From: CAZBRS01 sp964494475
Lineage (GTDB): Bacteria; Myxococcota_A; UBA9042; CAZBRS01
Assembly: GCA_964494475.1 (NCBI GenBank)
Contig: CAZBRS010000005.1
Location: 62,001-126,000 of the forward strand
Reading direction: 5' to 3'
DNA: 64,000 bases
The notes under the pieces were generated by a model. The model was not told the DNA's origin. It saw only the letters and a program-made list of their open reading frames with translations, and ran no database searches. Shown one piece after another: positions 34,929 through 43,607 of this stretch (position 1 is its first letter; each line of letters opens with the position of its first letter). Position numbers and translations under genes: made by a program.

Positions 34929-36962
34929 ATGGACTCGATGCTCGGCCTGTGCCCGCGCTGCAAGACGTCCGCTCCAGTGGGAGAGCCCTGTCCCATTCCG
35001 GCGTGCACCGCGGCCGGGATCCACGCCATCCCCGATCAGTACATCGCCGAGGGCGAGCCCGATCCGCGCCTCGGCCGGATGGTGGGCGACTACCTGCTGG
35101 TTCAGCGCCTGCACCTCAGCCACCTCAGCACCGTGTACCTGGCCCTGCAGATGCCCTTCTTCATGAAGGCCGCCGTCAAGCTGCTCCAACCGCACTCCGA
35201 CGATCCCGGGCTGCGGCGCATGCTGATCGACCAGTTCCGCGCCGAAGCCACCGCCGTGGCCGCCCTCGACCACCCCAACACCGTGAGGCTCCTGAAGTAC
35301 GGAGAAGTCGACGGCTACCCCTACCTGGTGACCGAATACGTCGACGGGGGACGCACGTTCGAAGACGAGCTCCGCGCTCGCGCCACCCAGGGCAAGCCCC
35401 TGGGCCTCCGCGCCGCCCGGCACGTGCTCTCGCAGGTCGTGCGCGTGCTCGAGGCGGCCCACCGCCTGGGCATCGTCCACGCCGACGTGAAGCCTGGCAA
35501 CCTGCTGTTGCAGAAGCTGCCCGACGATCCGCTGCACGTGCGCCTGGTCGACTTCGGGCTGGTACGTCACCACGACGAAGATCGCGAGAAGCTGCACGCC
35601 GGCACGCCGCACTACCTGGCCCCCGAGCAGATCACCGACGAGGTCGTCGGCCCCTGGACCGACCTCTACGCCCTGGCCGAGATGGCCTTCGAGCTCGTGG
35701 TCGGGCACCTGCCGTTCCCGGATCCCGACCCCGAGGCCGTGGTGAAGGCCAAGACGGCACCCCACGCCGATCCGTTGGCCAGCCTGCACGACACCGTGCT
35801 GCCGCCCTTCGTGCTGGGCTTCTTCCGGCGGGCGCTGGCGCGCGAGCCCGGCCGCCGATTCTCCAACACGGCCGAGTTCCGCGACGCGCTCGAGTGGGTG
35901 TTCGACGCGCTCGAGGCCGTCTCCGAGCCCTCCGACGCCCCCGACGCCGAGGCCTTCGAGGTGGTGGCCCCCGACCCCCAGCCCACGGGCGTCATCGGCC
36001 CCCACGCCACCGACATCGAGGAGCGAAAGCGGCAGCTGCTGCAGGACCTCGAGAACAGCTTCCTGAACGCCGAGGCCCCCGGCGGCGTCAAGGCGCGCAT
36101 GCCCCGGTCGCGCCTGTACGCGGCGATCACCGCCGTGGCCCTGCTGGTGGTCGGGGGGTTCGCGCTCGGCGCCGTGCTCGGCAACTGGCTGGTCGATGCC
36201 CGGGCCCGCCGCGTCGAGATCGCGCGCCAGGGCGTAATCCCGCCGCCTCTCCAGGTCGCGGTGGTCGCTTCCACCGAGGGGCCCGACGCGAGCGAGGTCG
36301 AGGGGCCCGACGCGACCGCCGCCACCAACGACGACGACGCTCCCGCGACCGCGGAGACCGGCGACGACGGGCCCGGGGCGCTCCCCGACGGGCGCGAGCC
36401 CGCCTGGGTCGAGGTGGCCGAGAAGCTGTCGTTCACGCGCACCGAGACCACCGTGCGCGCCTACCGCGCCTGCGTGGCCGCCGCGGCGTGCACCCCGCCC
36501 GGCGCTGCCGAGGGTTGCTCCGGGCAAGACCCGGCGCGCGACCTGCTGCCCGTCACCTGCGTCGACGGCTTCCAGGCCCGCGTGTACTGCCGCTGGGCCG
36601 GCGGGCGCCTGCCCAGCCCCGAGGAGTGGCAGGCCGTCGCCACCGACGTGGGCCGGCGCACCTGGCCCTGGGGCGACGAGGCCCCCACCTGCGACCGCGC
36701 GGTCATGAAAGACGGTCAGGGCCCGGGCTGCGGCACCAAGGGGCCCTTCCCCGTGTGCTCGCACCCCGCCGGCGCCTCGGTGCAGGGCCTCTGCGACCTC
36801 ACGGGCAACGTGGCCGAGTGGACGGCGGGTACGGACGGCGACGACCAGGTCTACCTGGGCGGCGGGTGGCGCGACCCGGCCGACCTGCTCGACGTGGGGC
36901 TCCGCAGCCTGCGCGTGGCCACCGAGAGCGACGTCGATCTGGGGTTCCGCTGCGCGCGTTGA
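34929..36962 (+). CDS. Ser/Thr kinase fused to a sulfatase-modifying-factor (FGE) domain
   Basis: 677 residues. A Cys-rich head (C8, C11, C21, C26) suggests a zinc ribbon. The kinase domain has the Lys in AAVKLL, DFG in LVDFGL and GTPHYLAPEQ. The Gly-rich loop is lost (LHLSHLSTVYLA) and the HRD motif is HAD (IVHADVKPGN). A membrane span (about AVALLVVGGFALGAVLG) leads to an Asp-rich linker and a C-terminal FGE/SUMF1 domain (GRLPSPEEWQAVA, WPWGDEAP, LCDLTGNVAEW, GFRC). In bacterial kinases such domains are thought to bind or modify extracellular ligands. Catalytic competence of the kinase is uncertain. Confidence 0.88.
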   Translation: MDSMLGLCPRCKTSAPVGEPCPIPACTAAGIHAIPDQYIAEGEPDPRLGRMVGDYLLVQRLHLSHLSTVYLALQMPFFMKAAVKLLQPHSDDPGLRRMLIDQFRAEATAVAALDHPNTVRLLKYGEVDGYPYLVTEYVDGGRTFEDELRARATQGKPLGLRAARHVLSQVVRVLEAAHRLGIVHADVKPGNLLLQKLPDDPLHVRLVDFGLVRHHDEDREKLHAGTPHYLAPEQITDEVVGPWTDLYALAEMAFELVVGHLPFPDPDPEAVVKAKTAPHADPLASLHDTVLPPFVLGFFRRALAREPGRRFSNTAEFRDALEWVFDALEAVSEPSDAPDAEAFEVVAPDPQPTGVIGPHATDIEERKRQLLQDLENSFLNAEAPGGVKARMPRSRLYAAITAVALLVVGGFALGAVLGNWLVDARARRVEIARQGVIPPPLQVAVVASTEGPDASEVEGPDATAATNDDDAPATAETGDDGPGALPDGREPAWVEVAEKLSFTRTETTVRAYRACVAAAACTPPGAAEGCSGQDPARDLLPVTCVDGFQARVYCRWAGGRLPSPEEWQAVATDVGRRTWPWGDEAPTCDRAVMKDGQGPGCGTKGPFPVCSHPAGASVQGLCDLTGNVAEWTAGTDGDDQVYLGGGWRDPADLLDVGLRSLRVATESDVDLGFRCAR

Positions 36963-36987
36963 CAAGCGCGCCCGGCAATGCCAGCAT
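36959..36987 (+). promoter_or_regulatory. Possible promoter of tnaA
   Basis: Perfect -35 TTGACA (36959-36964) overlapping the kinase stop codon, 17 bp, but only a weak -10 (CAGCAT). No TnaC-like leader peptide is visible. Confidence 0.3.
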
Positions 36988-37012
36988 CCCCCCGCATCAT
37001 CGGGAGCCCCCC

Positions 37013-38380
37013 ATGCGCACGATCATCGAGCCCTTCAAGATCAAGATGGTGGAGCCCATCCGCATGACCACGCGCCCCGAGCGCGAGGCGCGCATCCGCG
37101 AGGCGGGCTACAACGGCTTCTCCCTGCACACCGACGATGTCCTCATCGACTTGTTGACCGACAGCGGCACGGGCTCCATGAGCATGGACCAGTGGGCGGG
37201 CATGATCCGCGGCGACGAGGGCTACGCGGGCGCGCGCAGCTTCTACCGCTTCCAGCAGGTGGTGCGCGACCTCACGGGCCTCACCCACATCATCCCCGCG
37301 CACCAGGGGCGGGCGGCCGAGCGCATCCTGTTCGCCGTGGCGGTGAAGAAGGGCGACGTCGTCCCCAACAACACGCACTTCGACACCACGCGCGCCAACA
37401 TCGAGTTCCAGGGCGCCGAGGCGCTCGACCTGGTGCCCGATCTCGACCCCGACACGGTGGCGCCCTTCAAGGGCAACATGGACACCGAGCGCCTGCGCCA
37501 CGTGCTGTCCACCACGCCCCGCGAGCGCATCCCCCTGGTCATGCTCACGGTGACCAACAACGCCACCGGAGGCCAGCCCGTCAGCATGGCCAACATCAAG
37601 GAGGTGCGCGCCCTCTGCGACGAGTTCGGCGTGCCGCTCTTCTTCGACGCCTGCCGCTTCGCCGAGAACGCCTGGTTCATCAAGCTGCGCGAAGAGGGCT
37701 ACGCCGACAAACCCCTGCGCGCGATCGCGCGGGAGATGTTCTCGTACTGCGACGGCGCCACCATGAGCGCCAAGAAGGACGCCATCGTCAACATCGGCGG
37801 CTTCCTGGCGTTGAACGAGGACAACCTGGCCGACAAGGCGCGCGCGCTGCTCATCCTGACCGAGGGCTTCCCGACGTACGGCGGCCTGGCGGGCCGCGAC
37901 CTCGAGGCCATCGCCCAGGGCCTCGACGAGGTGCTCGACGAAGACTACATGCGTTACCGCATCGCCTCCACGGCCTACCTCGGCGACCACCTCGACCGGA
38001 TCGGCGTACCCATCCTGAAGCCCACGGGGGGCCACGCCATCTACGTCGACGCCGCGCGCCTGCTGCCCCACCTCGCGCCCAAGCACCTGCCGGGCAAGTC
38101 GCTGGAGGTCGAGCTGTACGTCGAGGGCGGCATCCGCGCCTGCGAGATCGGCACCGTGATGTTCGGCAAGACCGACCCCGTGACCGGCGAGCAGCACACG
38201 GCCCGCCACGAGCTGGTGCGCCTGGCCATCCCGCGCCGCGTGTACACCCAGAGCCACATCGACTACGTCATCGAGGTCTTCGGCGAGCTCGTGAAGCGCA
38301 AGCCCACGTTCCGCGGATACGCGTTCGCGCAGGAGGCCCCCGTGCTGCGGCACTTCACCAGCACCTTCCGCCCGTTGTAG
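37013..38380 (+). CDS. tnaA: Tryptophanase (tryptophan indole-lyase)
   Basis: 455 residues, full length, aligned throughout with the tryptophanase / tyrosine phenol-lyase family (EPFKIKMVEP start, LLTDSGTGSMS, THIIPAHQGRAAE, MSAKKDA with the PLP lysine). Three substrate-specificity positions match tryptophanase rather than tyrosine phenol-lyase: Asp in HFDTTR (D137 of the E. coli enzyme, Thr in the lyase for tyrosine), Ile in ACEIG (Arg in the tyrosine enzyme) and His in VLRHFT (Phe in the tyrosine enzyme). It splits tryptophan to indole, pyruvate and ammonia with PLP. It stands alone, without the TnaB permease, and 50 bp after the kinase gene. Confidence 0.9.
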   Translation: MRTIIEPFKIKMVEPIRMTTRPEREARIREAGYNGFSLHTDDVLIDLLTDSGTGSMSMDQWAGMIRGDEGYAGARSFYRFQQVVRDLTGLTHIIPAHQGRAAERILFAVAVKKGDVVPNNTHFDTTRANIEFQGAEALDLVPDLDPDTVAPFKGNMDTERLRHVLSTTPRERIPLVMLTVTNNATGGQPVSMANIKEVRALCDEFGVPLFFDACRFAENAWFIKLREEGYADKPLRAIAREMFSYCDGATMSAKKDAIVNIGGFLALNEDNLADKARALLILTEGFPTYGGLAGRDLEAIAQGLDEVLDEDYMRYRIASTAYLGDHLDRIGVPILKPTGGHAIYVDAARLLPHLAPKHLPGKSLEVELYVEGGIRACEIGTVMFGKTDPVTGEQHTARHELVRLAIPRRVYTQSHIDYVIEVFGELVKRKPTFRGYAFAQEAPVLRHFTSTFRPL

Positions 38381-38386
38381 GGCACG

Positions 38387-39442
38387 ATGGCCCAGCCCCC
38401 CGAAGACCGACGCTTCCGCGATCTGGTCGACCTGCTGCCCGAGGCGGTCTACGAGGCCGACGCCACGGGGCGCTTCACCTTCGTGAACCTCGCCGCCTCG
38501 CAGCTGTTCGGCTACTCGGCGGCCGAAATCGCGGCCGGGTTGGAGATGCTGACGACGATCGCCCCCGAGGACCGCGCCCTCGCGCTCGAGCGCATCCGCG
38601 GCGTACTGGGGGGCGAATCCTCCCCCGGCACCGAGTTCCGGGCCCGCCGCAAGGACGGCTCCACCTTCCCCGCCAGCATCCGCTCCGTTCCGCTCGAGGT
38701 CGAAGGTCGCGTGATAGGCCTGCGGGGCGTGGTGATCGATCTGACCGAGCGCAAGCGCGTCGAGGCCGCGCTCCAGCGCCAGGCCGATCAGCTCCGAGCC
38801 CTCGCGGCGCGCCTCACCGACAGCGTCGAGAGCGAACGAAAGCGCATCGCGCGGCTGCTGCACGACGAGATCGCCCAGAACCTGACGGCCATCGGCTTCA
38901 ACCTCGCGCAGGTCGAGAAGGCCCTGCCCCCGTCCCTGCCCCTCTCGGCGCGCACGCGCCTTGGGGAGGCCCGGGCCCTGTCCGAGCGCACACTCTCCCA
39001 GACCCGCACGCTCATGGGCGACCTGCGGCCGCTGCTGCTCGAGGATCTGGGCCTCGCGCCGGCCCTGCGCTGGCTCGGCGACCAGTTCTCGATGCGCACC
39101 GGCGTACGCGTCATCGAGCGCATCGACGACCTCGACGGTCGGCGGCTGCGCGTCGAGGACGAGGTGCACCTCTTCCGCATCGCCCAGGAGCTGCTCTCGA
39201 ACGTGGGGCGGCACGCCCAGGCGCGCGAGGTCACGCTGAGCTTCGCCGCCGAGGGCGCCGGCGTGCGGCTCACGGTGGCCGACGACGGCCGCGGGTTCCA
39301 GCCACCGGAGGGCTCGCCCGACGGCTGGGGCGGCTTCGGGCTGGTGCACGCCCGCGAGCGGGCGCTGGCGGCCGGCGGCACCGTGTCGGTGAGCTCCGCG
39401 CCGGGGCAGGGCACGACGGTGATCGTCGACGTGCCGGGTTGA
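38387..39442 (+). CDS. PAS-domain sensor kinase (HisKA_3, NarL type)
   Basis: 351 residues. A PAS domain (about 10-125) with PEAVYEADATGRFTFVN precedes a HisKA_3 domain. The phospho-acceptor is the His in ARLLHDEIAQNL. The ATPase has the N-box LLSNVGRHA and DDGRGF, with GGFGLVHARERA. It is cytoplasmic, with no membrane span, and no partner regulator is adjacent. It starts 6 bp after tnaA, so it may be co-transcribed with it. Confidence 0.88.
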   Translation: MAQPPEDRRFRDLVDLLPEAVYEADATGRFTFVNLAASQLFGYSAAEIAAGLEMLTTIAPEDRALALERIRGVLGGESSPGTEFRARRKDGSTFPASIRSVPLEVEGRVIGLRGVVIDLTERKRVEAALQRQADQLRALAARLTDSVESERKRIARLLHDEIAQNLTAIGFNLAQVEKALPPSLPLSARTRLGEARALSERTLSQTRTLMGDLRPLLLEDLGLAPALRWLGDQFSMRTGVRVIERIDDLDGRRLRVEDEVHLFRIAQELLSNVGRHAQAREVTLSFAAEGAGVRLTVADDGRGFQPPEGSPDGWGGFGLVHARERALAAGGTVSVSSAPGQGTTVIVDVPG

Positions 39443-39464
39443 CCCTGGGCTCGCGCGACCGCCC

Positions 39465-39504
39465 TTGCAGAGGGCGCGAGACGTATGTACAATAACTCGT
39501 ACAT
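39465..39504 (+). promoter_or_regulatory. Promoter and operator of yefM-yoeB
   Basis: TTGCAG (39465-39470), 17 bp, TACAAT (39488-39493). An inverted repeat ATGTAC (39485-39490) / GTACAT (39499-39504) overlaps the -10. TGTACA-type palindromes are the known binding sites of YefM, so autorepression is likely. Confidence 0.65.
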
Positions 39505-39526
39505 GTCGCCAGAGGGAGGCCCTCGT

Positions 39527-39778
39527 ATGAACGCCATCGTCTACACGCGAGCCCGCGCCGAGTTGGCCTCGACCATGGACCGGGTCTGCGCCGATCACGC
39601 GCCGGTCATCATCACGCGCCAGAAGGCCGGCAGCGTCGTCATGCTGTCGCTCGAGGACTACAACGCCCTCGAGGAGACGGCCTACCTGCTGCGCAGCCCC
39701 GCCAACGCGCGCCGGCTGTTGGCGGCCATCGATCAGCTGGAGCAGGGCGGCGGCACCGAACACGAGCTCGCCCGATGA
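39527..39778 (+). CDS. yefM: YefM/Phd family antitoxin
   Basis: 83 residues from ATG 39527, with GGGAGG upstream. The N-terminus VYTRARAELASTMDRV is the YefM DNA-binding fold, and SVVMLSLEDYNALEET is the Phd/YefM signature. The C-terminus is the flexible toxin-binding tail. It overlaps yoeB by 4 bp (ATGA). It should neutralise YoeB and repress the operon at the palindrome upstream. Confidence 0.92.
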   Translation: MNAIVYTRARAELASTMDRVCADHAPVIITRQKAGSVVMLSLEDYNALEETAYLLRSPANARRLLAAIDQLEQGGGTEHELAR

Positions 39779-40029
39779 AGCTCGTCTTCTCGGACCAGGC
39801 GTGGGACGACTACCTCTGCTGGCAGGAGACCGATCGCAAGATCGTACAGCGCATCAATGCGCTGATCCGCGACATCCGACGCGCGCCGTACGAGGGCATC
39901 GGAAAGCCGGAGCGCCTGAAGCACGCGCTGGCAGGCTACTGGTCCCGGCGCATCACGGAGGAGCACCGCCTCGTGTACCGGGTCGAGGGGGACGCGCTGT
40001 TGATCGCGCAGCTGCGGTATCACTACTGA
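39775..40029 (+). CDS. yoeB: YoeB toxin (ribosome-dependent mRNA interferase)
   Basis: 84 residues, the normal size. It follows Txe/YoeB throughout: FSDQAWDDYLCWQETD at the start, then GIGKPERLKH with the catalytic Glu, SRRITEEHRLVYRV with the catalytic Arg, and the terminal YHY with the catalytic His. YoeB cuts mRNA at the ribosomal A site. Expression is coupled to yefM. Confidence 0.95.
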   Translation: MKLVFSDQAWDDYLCWQETDRKIVQRINALIRDIRRAPYEGIGKPERLKHALAGYWSRRITEEHRLVYRVEGDALLIAQLRYHY

Positions 40030-40037
40030 CGCGACCC

Positions 40038-40511
40038 TCACTCGGAGACCGTATCTACGACCGAGCACCGGTGCTCCAGACAAGCCAGGCGGTACGAGGT
40101 GCCCTCGTCGCCGAGCGGTAGGACGCACACGCACGAGGCCGACGACACGCACCCCGACGGATGCTGCTCGCAGACGAGCGACGACGCCGCCTGGAGCTCG
40201 GCCTTTGCGGCGGCCTCGCCGGCGAGGCTCACCGGGGCTCCGCACGTGCTGATGGACGTGCCCCCCTCGCAGGCCAAATCATGGGTGAGCAGCGTGCAGT
40301 CGGCCGCCGTGAAGCAACTGGCGTTGGCCGACGCGGTCGAGGCCAGCAGGTCCTCCCACCCCTCGACGACGGCGAAGCAGGGGTCGGGCGAACCGTCCTC
40401 GGTCTCGGCGGCGTCCGGGGCGGCGTCGCCCGCGTCGGCGTCGTCGCCCGAGCAGCCGAACCCCAGCGCGGCCAGGACCAGGACCAGGAGCAGGCGCTTT
40501 GTCGCGTTCAT
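40038..40511 (-). CDS. Cys-rich lipoprotein
   Basis: 157 residues. The signal peptide ends GFGC. An Asp/Ala-rich linker (about 20-45) leads to a domain with 10 or so cysteines (CFAVVEGW, CFTAADCTLL, CEQHPSGCVSS). The pattern suggests several disulfides and surface exposure. No family recognised. Ends 9 bp from yoeB, on the opposite strand. Confidence 0.75.
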   Translation of the reverse strand: MNATKRLLLVLVLAALGFGCSGDDADAGDAAPDAAETEDGSPDPCFAVVEGWEDLLASTASANASCFTAADCTLLTHDLACEGGTSISTCGAPVSLAGEAAAKAELQAASSLVCEQHPSGCVSSASCVCVLPLGDEGTSYRLACLEHRCSVVDTVSE

Positions 40512-40538
40512 GTCTTTTTCCTCTTGGTTGGAAAGGAC

Positions 40539-40567
40539 AGGCTAGTCAGATCTTCGCGCACTCGCAA
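40539..40567 (-). promoter_or_regulatory. Promoter of the Cys-rich lipoprotein gene
   Basis: Minus strand: TTGCGA (40567-40562), 17-bp spacer, TAGCCT (40544-40539), followed by AGAGGA and the ATG at 40511. Confidence 0.5.
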
Positions 40568-40591
40568 CCCCGTGGGGGCCCGGTCCGGCGG

Positions 40592-42343
40592 TCAGCCGGG
40601 GCGCCGCACCCGAAGCTCGGTCCCGTCCTCCCTCGGCACCACCTCGAGCAGGGTGCCGTTGTCGGCGCAGAGCACGCCGGCGGGCAGGCCCGTCACGCGC
40701 GTGACCAGCGCGGTGCCCTGCGCGAGCAGCACGTCGTCGGGGGGCAGCAGCTCGGCCTCGCGCTCGTGGAGGAAGGCCGCGACGGCCGCGGTGGTCTCGG
40801 CGAGGGCGGCGGTCCAGGCCGCTTCGAAGGCCGCGGTCAGCTCGCGGCGCACGCGCTTCAGGTCGCTGGGGTTCACGAACAGGTCGGGCTCGGCCTCACA
40901 GGCCACGCCGGCTCCGAAGAAGCGCGCGGCCAGCTCGGCGTCGAAGCCCCGCTCGCGGGCGGGCAGGGTCGGGATCTCGCGCTCGCCGCTCCAGGTGAAG
41001 CGGCCGCGCGACAGCTCGAGCGCGAGCCGGCCTGTCGACAGCGCAACCGCGCGCACCCGCGGGGCCGCGAGCTCTCCCCTCCGCACCTCGGCCGGCAGGC
41101 CGTGCTCCACGCGCTCGCACGCCTGGCGCACCCGATCGGCCGAGTGCACGGCCAACCGCACCACGCGCCCGTGGCCCTCCAGCGGCACCTCGACGCGCTG
41201 CCCGGGCTCGGCCGTGGCGATCGCGCGCCCGCGCTCGTCGCGCAACTCGCGGATGGCGGCCGGTCGCCACGCCGGGCGATCGTCGGCGCGCTCCACGCCC
41301 ACCAGCAGCCCGTCGCGCACCTGCAGGGGCACCGGCGCCTCGAAGCGCACCACGCGCCGCCCGCCCCGCTCGGCCACCTCGAAGGCCGCCAGCTCGAAGC
41401 CGCGGTGCCCGGGCGCGTCGCGGGTCAGGAGCGCGGCCGCGTCGGTCGCGCCGTCGAAGTAGCCCGGGCCGCGCGGCCGCGAGAAGAGCACCGACACCTC
41501 GCGGTCGAAGGCGGCCGCCTCGTCGCTCGTGAGCCCCGGAGGCTCGCGGTCGAGCGCGCGCCGGAACCACCGCGTCACGGAGCCCACCCAGGCCGCCGAC
41601 TTCAGGCGCCCCTCGATCTTGAGCGCGTGCACGCCGAGCCGGGAGAGCTCGGGGAGCCTGCCCACCAGGTCGAGATCCTTCATCGAGAGCGGCGCGCCCA
41701 GCGGGCGCCCCTCTCCGTCGGCATAGGGAAAGCGGCAGGCCTGCACGCACGCGCCGTGGTTGCCCGAGCGCCCACCCACCGCCGCGCCCAGCAGGCACTG
41801 GCCCGACACGCCCAGGCACAGGGCCCCGAACACGAAGACCTCGAGCTCGAGCCCGGGCACGGCGCGCCGGAGGCGGCCGATGGCCTCGGCCGACAGCTCG
41901 CGGGCCAGCACGGCGCGCGTGCACCCGAGCGAGCGCGCCAGCCGGGCGGTCTCGACCGAGGCCACGCCGAACTGCGTGCTGGCGTGCACCTCGACCTCGG
42001 GCACGAAGCGACGCGCCGCCCCCATCAGCACCGGATCGCGCACGATGACGGCGTCGACGCCCGCCGCCGCCGCGTGCGCGAGCGTCTGCGCCGTGGCCTC
42101 GATCGTGGCCGGCTGCACGGGAAGATTCAACGTCACGTAGGCCCGCACGCCCTGCTCGTGCAGCCACGCCACCACGCCGGGCAGCTGCGCCAGAGCGAGG
42201 TTGCCGGCCTTGACGCGCGCGTTGAGCTCGCCGACCCCGAAGTAGACGGCGTCGGCGCCCCGGGCCGCCGCGACCTCGAGCGCGTCGAGGTCGCCCCCGG
42301 GGGCGAGCAGCTCCGGGCGCGGGCGGCCGGCCGCCTGCGCCAC
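40592..42343 (-). CDS. Peptidase U32 family protein, RlhA-like
   Basis: 583 residues from GTG 42343, chosen for GGAGG at 9 bp; a TTG 6 bp earlier is too close to that site. The U32 barrel starts ELLAPGGDLDALEVAAARG and has VYFGVGELNARVKAGN. The cysteine cluster GALCLGVSGQCLL, then GACVQACRFPY, is the iron-sulfur or redox signature of the group. RlhA hydroxylates C2501 of 23S rRNA, and other members hydroxylate tRNA uridines. No protease site is seen. It follows the helical-repeat gene by 2 bp. Which RNA it modifies is not certain. Confidence 0.85.
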   Translation of the reverse strand: MAQAAGRPRPELLAPGGDLDALEVAAARGADAVYFGVGELNARVKAGNLALAQLPGVVAWLHEQGVRAYVTLNLPVQPATIEATAQTLAHAAAAGVDAVIVRDPVLMGAARRFVPEVEVHASTQFGVASVETARLARSLGCTRAVLARELSAEAIGRLRRAVPGLELEVFVFGALCLGVSGQCLLGAAVGGRSGNHGACVQACRFPYADGEGRPLGAPLSMKDLDLVGRLPELSRLGVHALKIEGRLKSAAWVGSVTRWFRRALDREPPGLTSDEAAAFDREVSVLFSRPRGPGYFDGATDAAALLTRDAPGHRGFELAAFEVAERGGRRVVRFEAPVPLQVRDGLLVGVERADDRPAWRPAAIRELRDERGRAIATAEPGQRVEVPLEGHGRVVRLAVHSADRVRQACERVEHGLPAEVRRGELAAPRVRAVALSTGRLALELSRGRFTWSGEREIPTLPARERGFDAELAARFFGAGVACEAEPDLFVNPSDLKRVRRELTAAFEAAWTAALAETTAAVAAFLHEREAELLPPDDVLLAQGTALVTRVTGLPAGVLCADNGTLLEVVPREDGTELRVRRPG

Positions 42344-42345
42344 GG

Positions 42346-43605
42346 TCAATGACCTCCGCCCTGGCGCTTCTCGCGCTGGGCGAGCAGGGCCTTCGCGGTG
42401 CGCACGATGAAGGCCGGCACCTCCCGGTCGTGCGAGATCGCCTTCAGGTCCCGGATGCTCTGGTTCTTGACGAACTCGAGGCCCTTCGAAGGGGGGCACT
42501 TGGGGTTCGCGATCAGCGTCCTCTGGATCTGGGCGTTGCGCGTCCAGTCGCGGTTGTAGGCGATGCGCCGCACCACGTCGTCGGACAACGACTTGTTGCG
42601 CGCGAAGTCGGCCACCTCGCGGTCGGTGAGGCGCGGGCTGTCGAGCACGGACAGGGCCACGAGCTTCTTGGAGTCGCGGATGAGCACCGAGCGCGCCGCC
42701 ATGTTGCCGATCAGCGCCAGGCGCACCTTCTGGGCCACCGACATATTGCGAACGAGGTTCCAGATGCTCTTCTCGGGGCGGGCCAGATCCGTGGCCTGGC
42801 TCTCTCCCTCGGTCGCGGTCGCCGCCACGAAGGCGCTCTCGTCGGAGGCCGCCTCGGCCAGCAGCCGCATGAACTCGGCGTCGTCGATCGTGGCCGCGTC
42901 GATCTCCGCTGCGTCGGTCGCGGGCGCGTCGCCGACCAACTCGGGGGGCAGCGGGTCGCTCGCCGCCTCGTCGACCGGCGGCGCCAGCGGGTCTTCGGGC
43001 TCGCCCTCCGGAGGCCCGACGACCGGGTCGGGTCCGCCCATGATCGAGGCCTTGATCTTGTCGGCGCCCGGGATGTGCGAGAGGTCGACGCCGTTGCGCA
43101 CGGCCGTCTCGACGATGCGCATCACGACGGTCATGGGCGTCAGCTCGTTGAAATAGAGCGACTTGATGATGTCGGGGCAGCGGATCAGGCGCACCTGGTT
43201 CTGGCCGATCTCTTCGGTGATGCGGGCCGACGCCCGGCGCGCGATGACCGACACGGTCTCGTCGGGGGTGGCGGGGTTCGTGAGCGCCGCCAGGGTCAAC
43301 TCGTCGTGCCCGAGCCTCAGCACGAGCTCGCCGAACAGCCCCAGCAGATCGACGTTCGAGAACGTGAGCAGCATGGGCCCGAGCAACTCGACGGGCTGCT
43401 CGCGCAGGGTGGCCACCGCGCGCTCGCGGATGGTGTCGTCGGCGTCGTAGGCCAGGGTCACGAGCGCCGGCAGCAGCACGTCGGGGGGCATGGGCAGGGC
43501 CGCGGCCGCCACCAGCGCTCGGCGCTTGGGGTCGCCGCCCGGGTCGATCAACGACGCGAACGGCTCGCGCAGCGTGGCTCGCAGGCGGGGGATTCGGGGA
43601 TCCAT
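42346..43605 (-). CDS. Helical-repeat protein next to pilus motor genes
   Basis: 419 residues, soluble. An N-terminal set of HEAT-like helix pairs (LPALVTLAYDADD, TIRERAVATLREQP) and a C-terminal set (SVLIRDSKKLVALSVLD, DVVRRIAYNRDW) flank an acidic, Pro-rich linker (about 185-280). The fold resembles DUF2336. It lies 2 bp after pilT, and in the same operon, which suggests a role with type IV pili or signalling, but no established function is known. Confidence 0.75.
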   Translation of the reverse strand: MDPRIPRLRATLREPFASLIDPGGDPKRRALVAAAALPMPPDVLLPALVTLAYDADDTIRERAVATLREQPVELLGPMLLTFSNVDLLGLFGELVLRLGHDELTLAALTNPATPDETVSVIARRASARITEEIGQNQVRLIRCPDIIKSLYFNELTPMTVVMRIVETAVRNGVDLSHIPGADKIKASIMGGPDPVVGPPEGEPEDPLAPPVDEAASDPLPPELVGDAPATDAAEIDAATIDDAEFMRLLAEAASDESAFVAATATEGESQATDLARPEKSIWNLVRNMSVAQKVRLALIGNMAARSVLIRDSKKLVALSVLDSPRLTDREVADFARNKSLSDDVVRRIAYNRDWTRNAQIQRTLIANPKCPPSKGLEFVKNQSIRDLKAISHDREVPAFIVRTAKALLAQREKRQGGGH

Positions 43606-43607
43606 GG

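Noticed and set aside
37013..38380. Tyrosine phenol-lyase as identity
   Set aside because: The positions that differ between the two enzymes (Asp, Ile, His here) all match tryptophanase.
40560..40591. Possible terminator hairpin near CCCCGTGGGGG
   Set aside because: Short stem with no T-run following on either strand.
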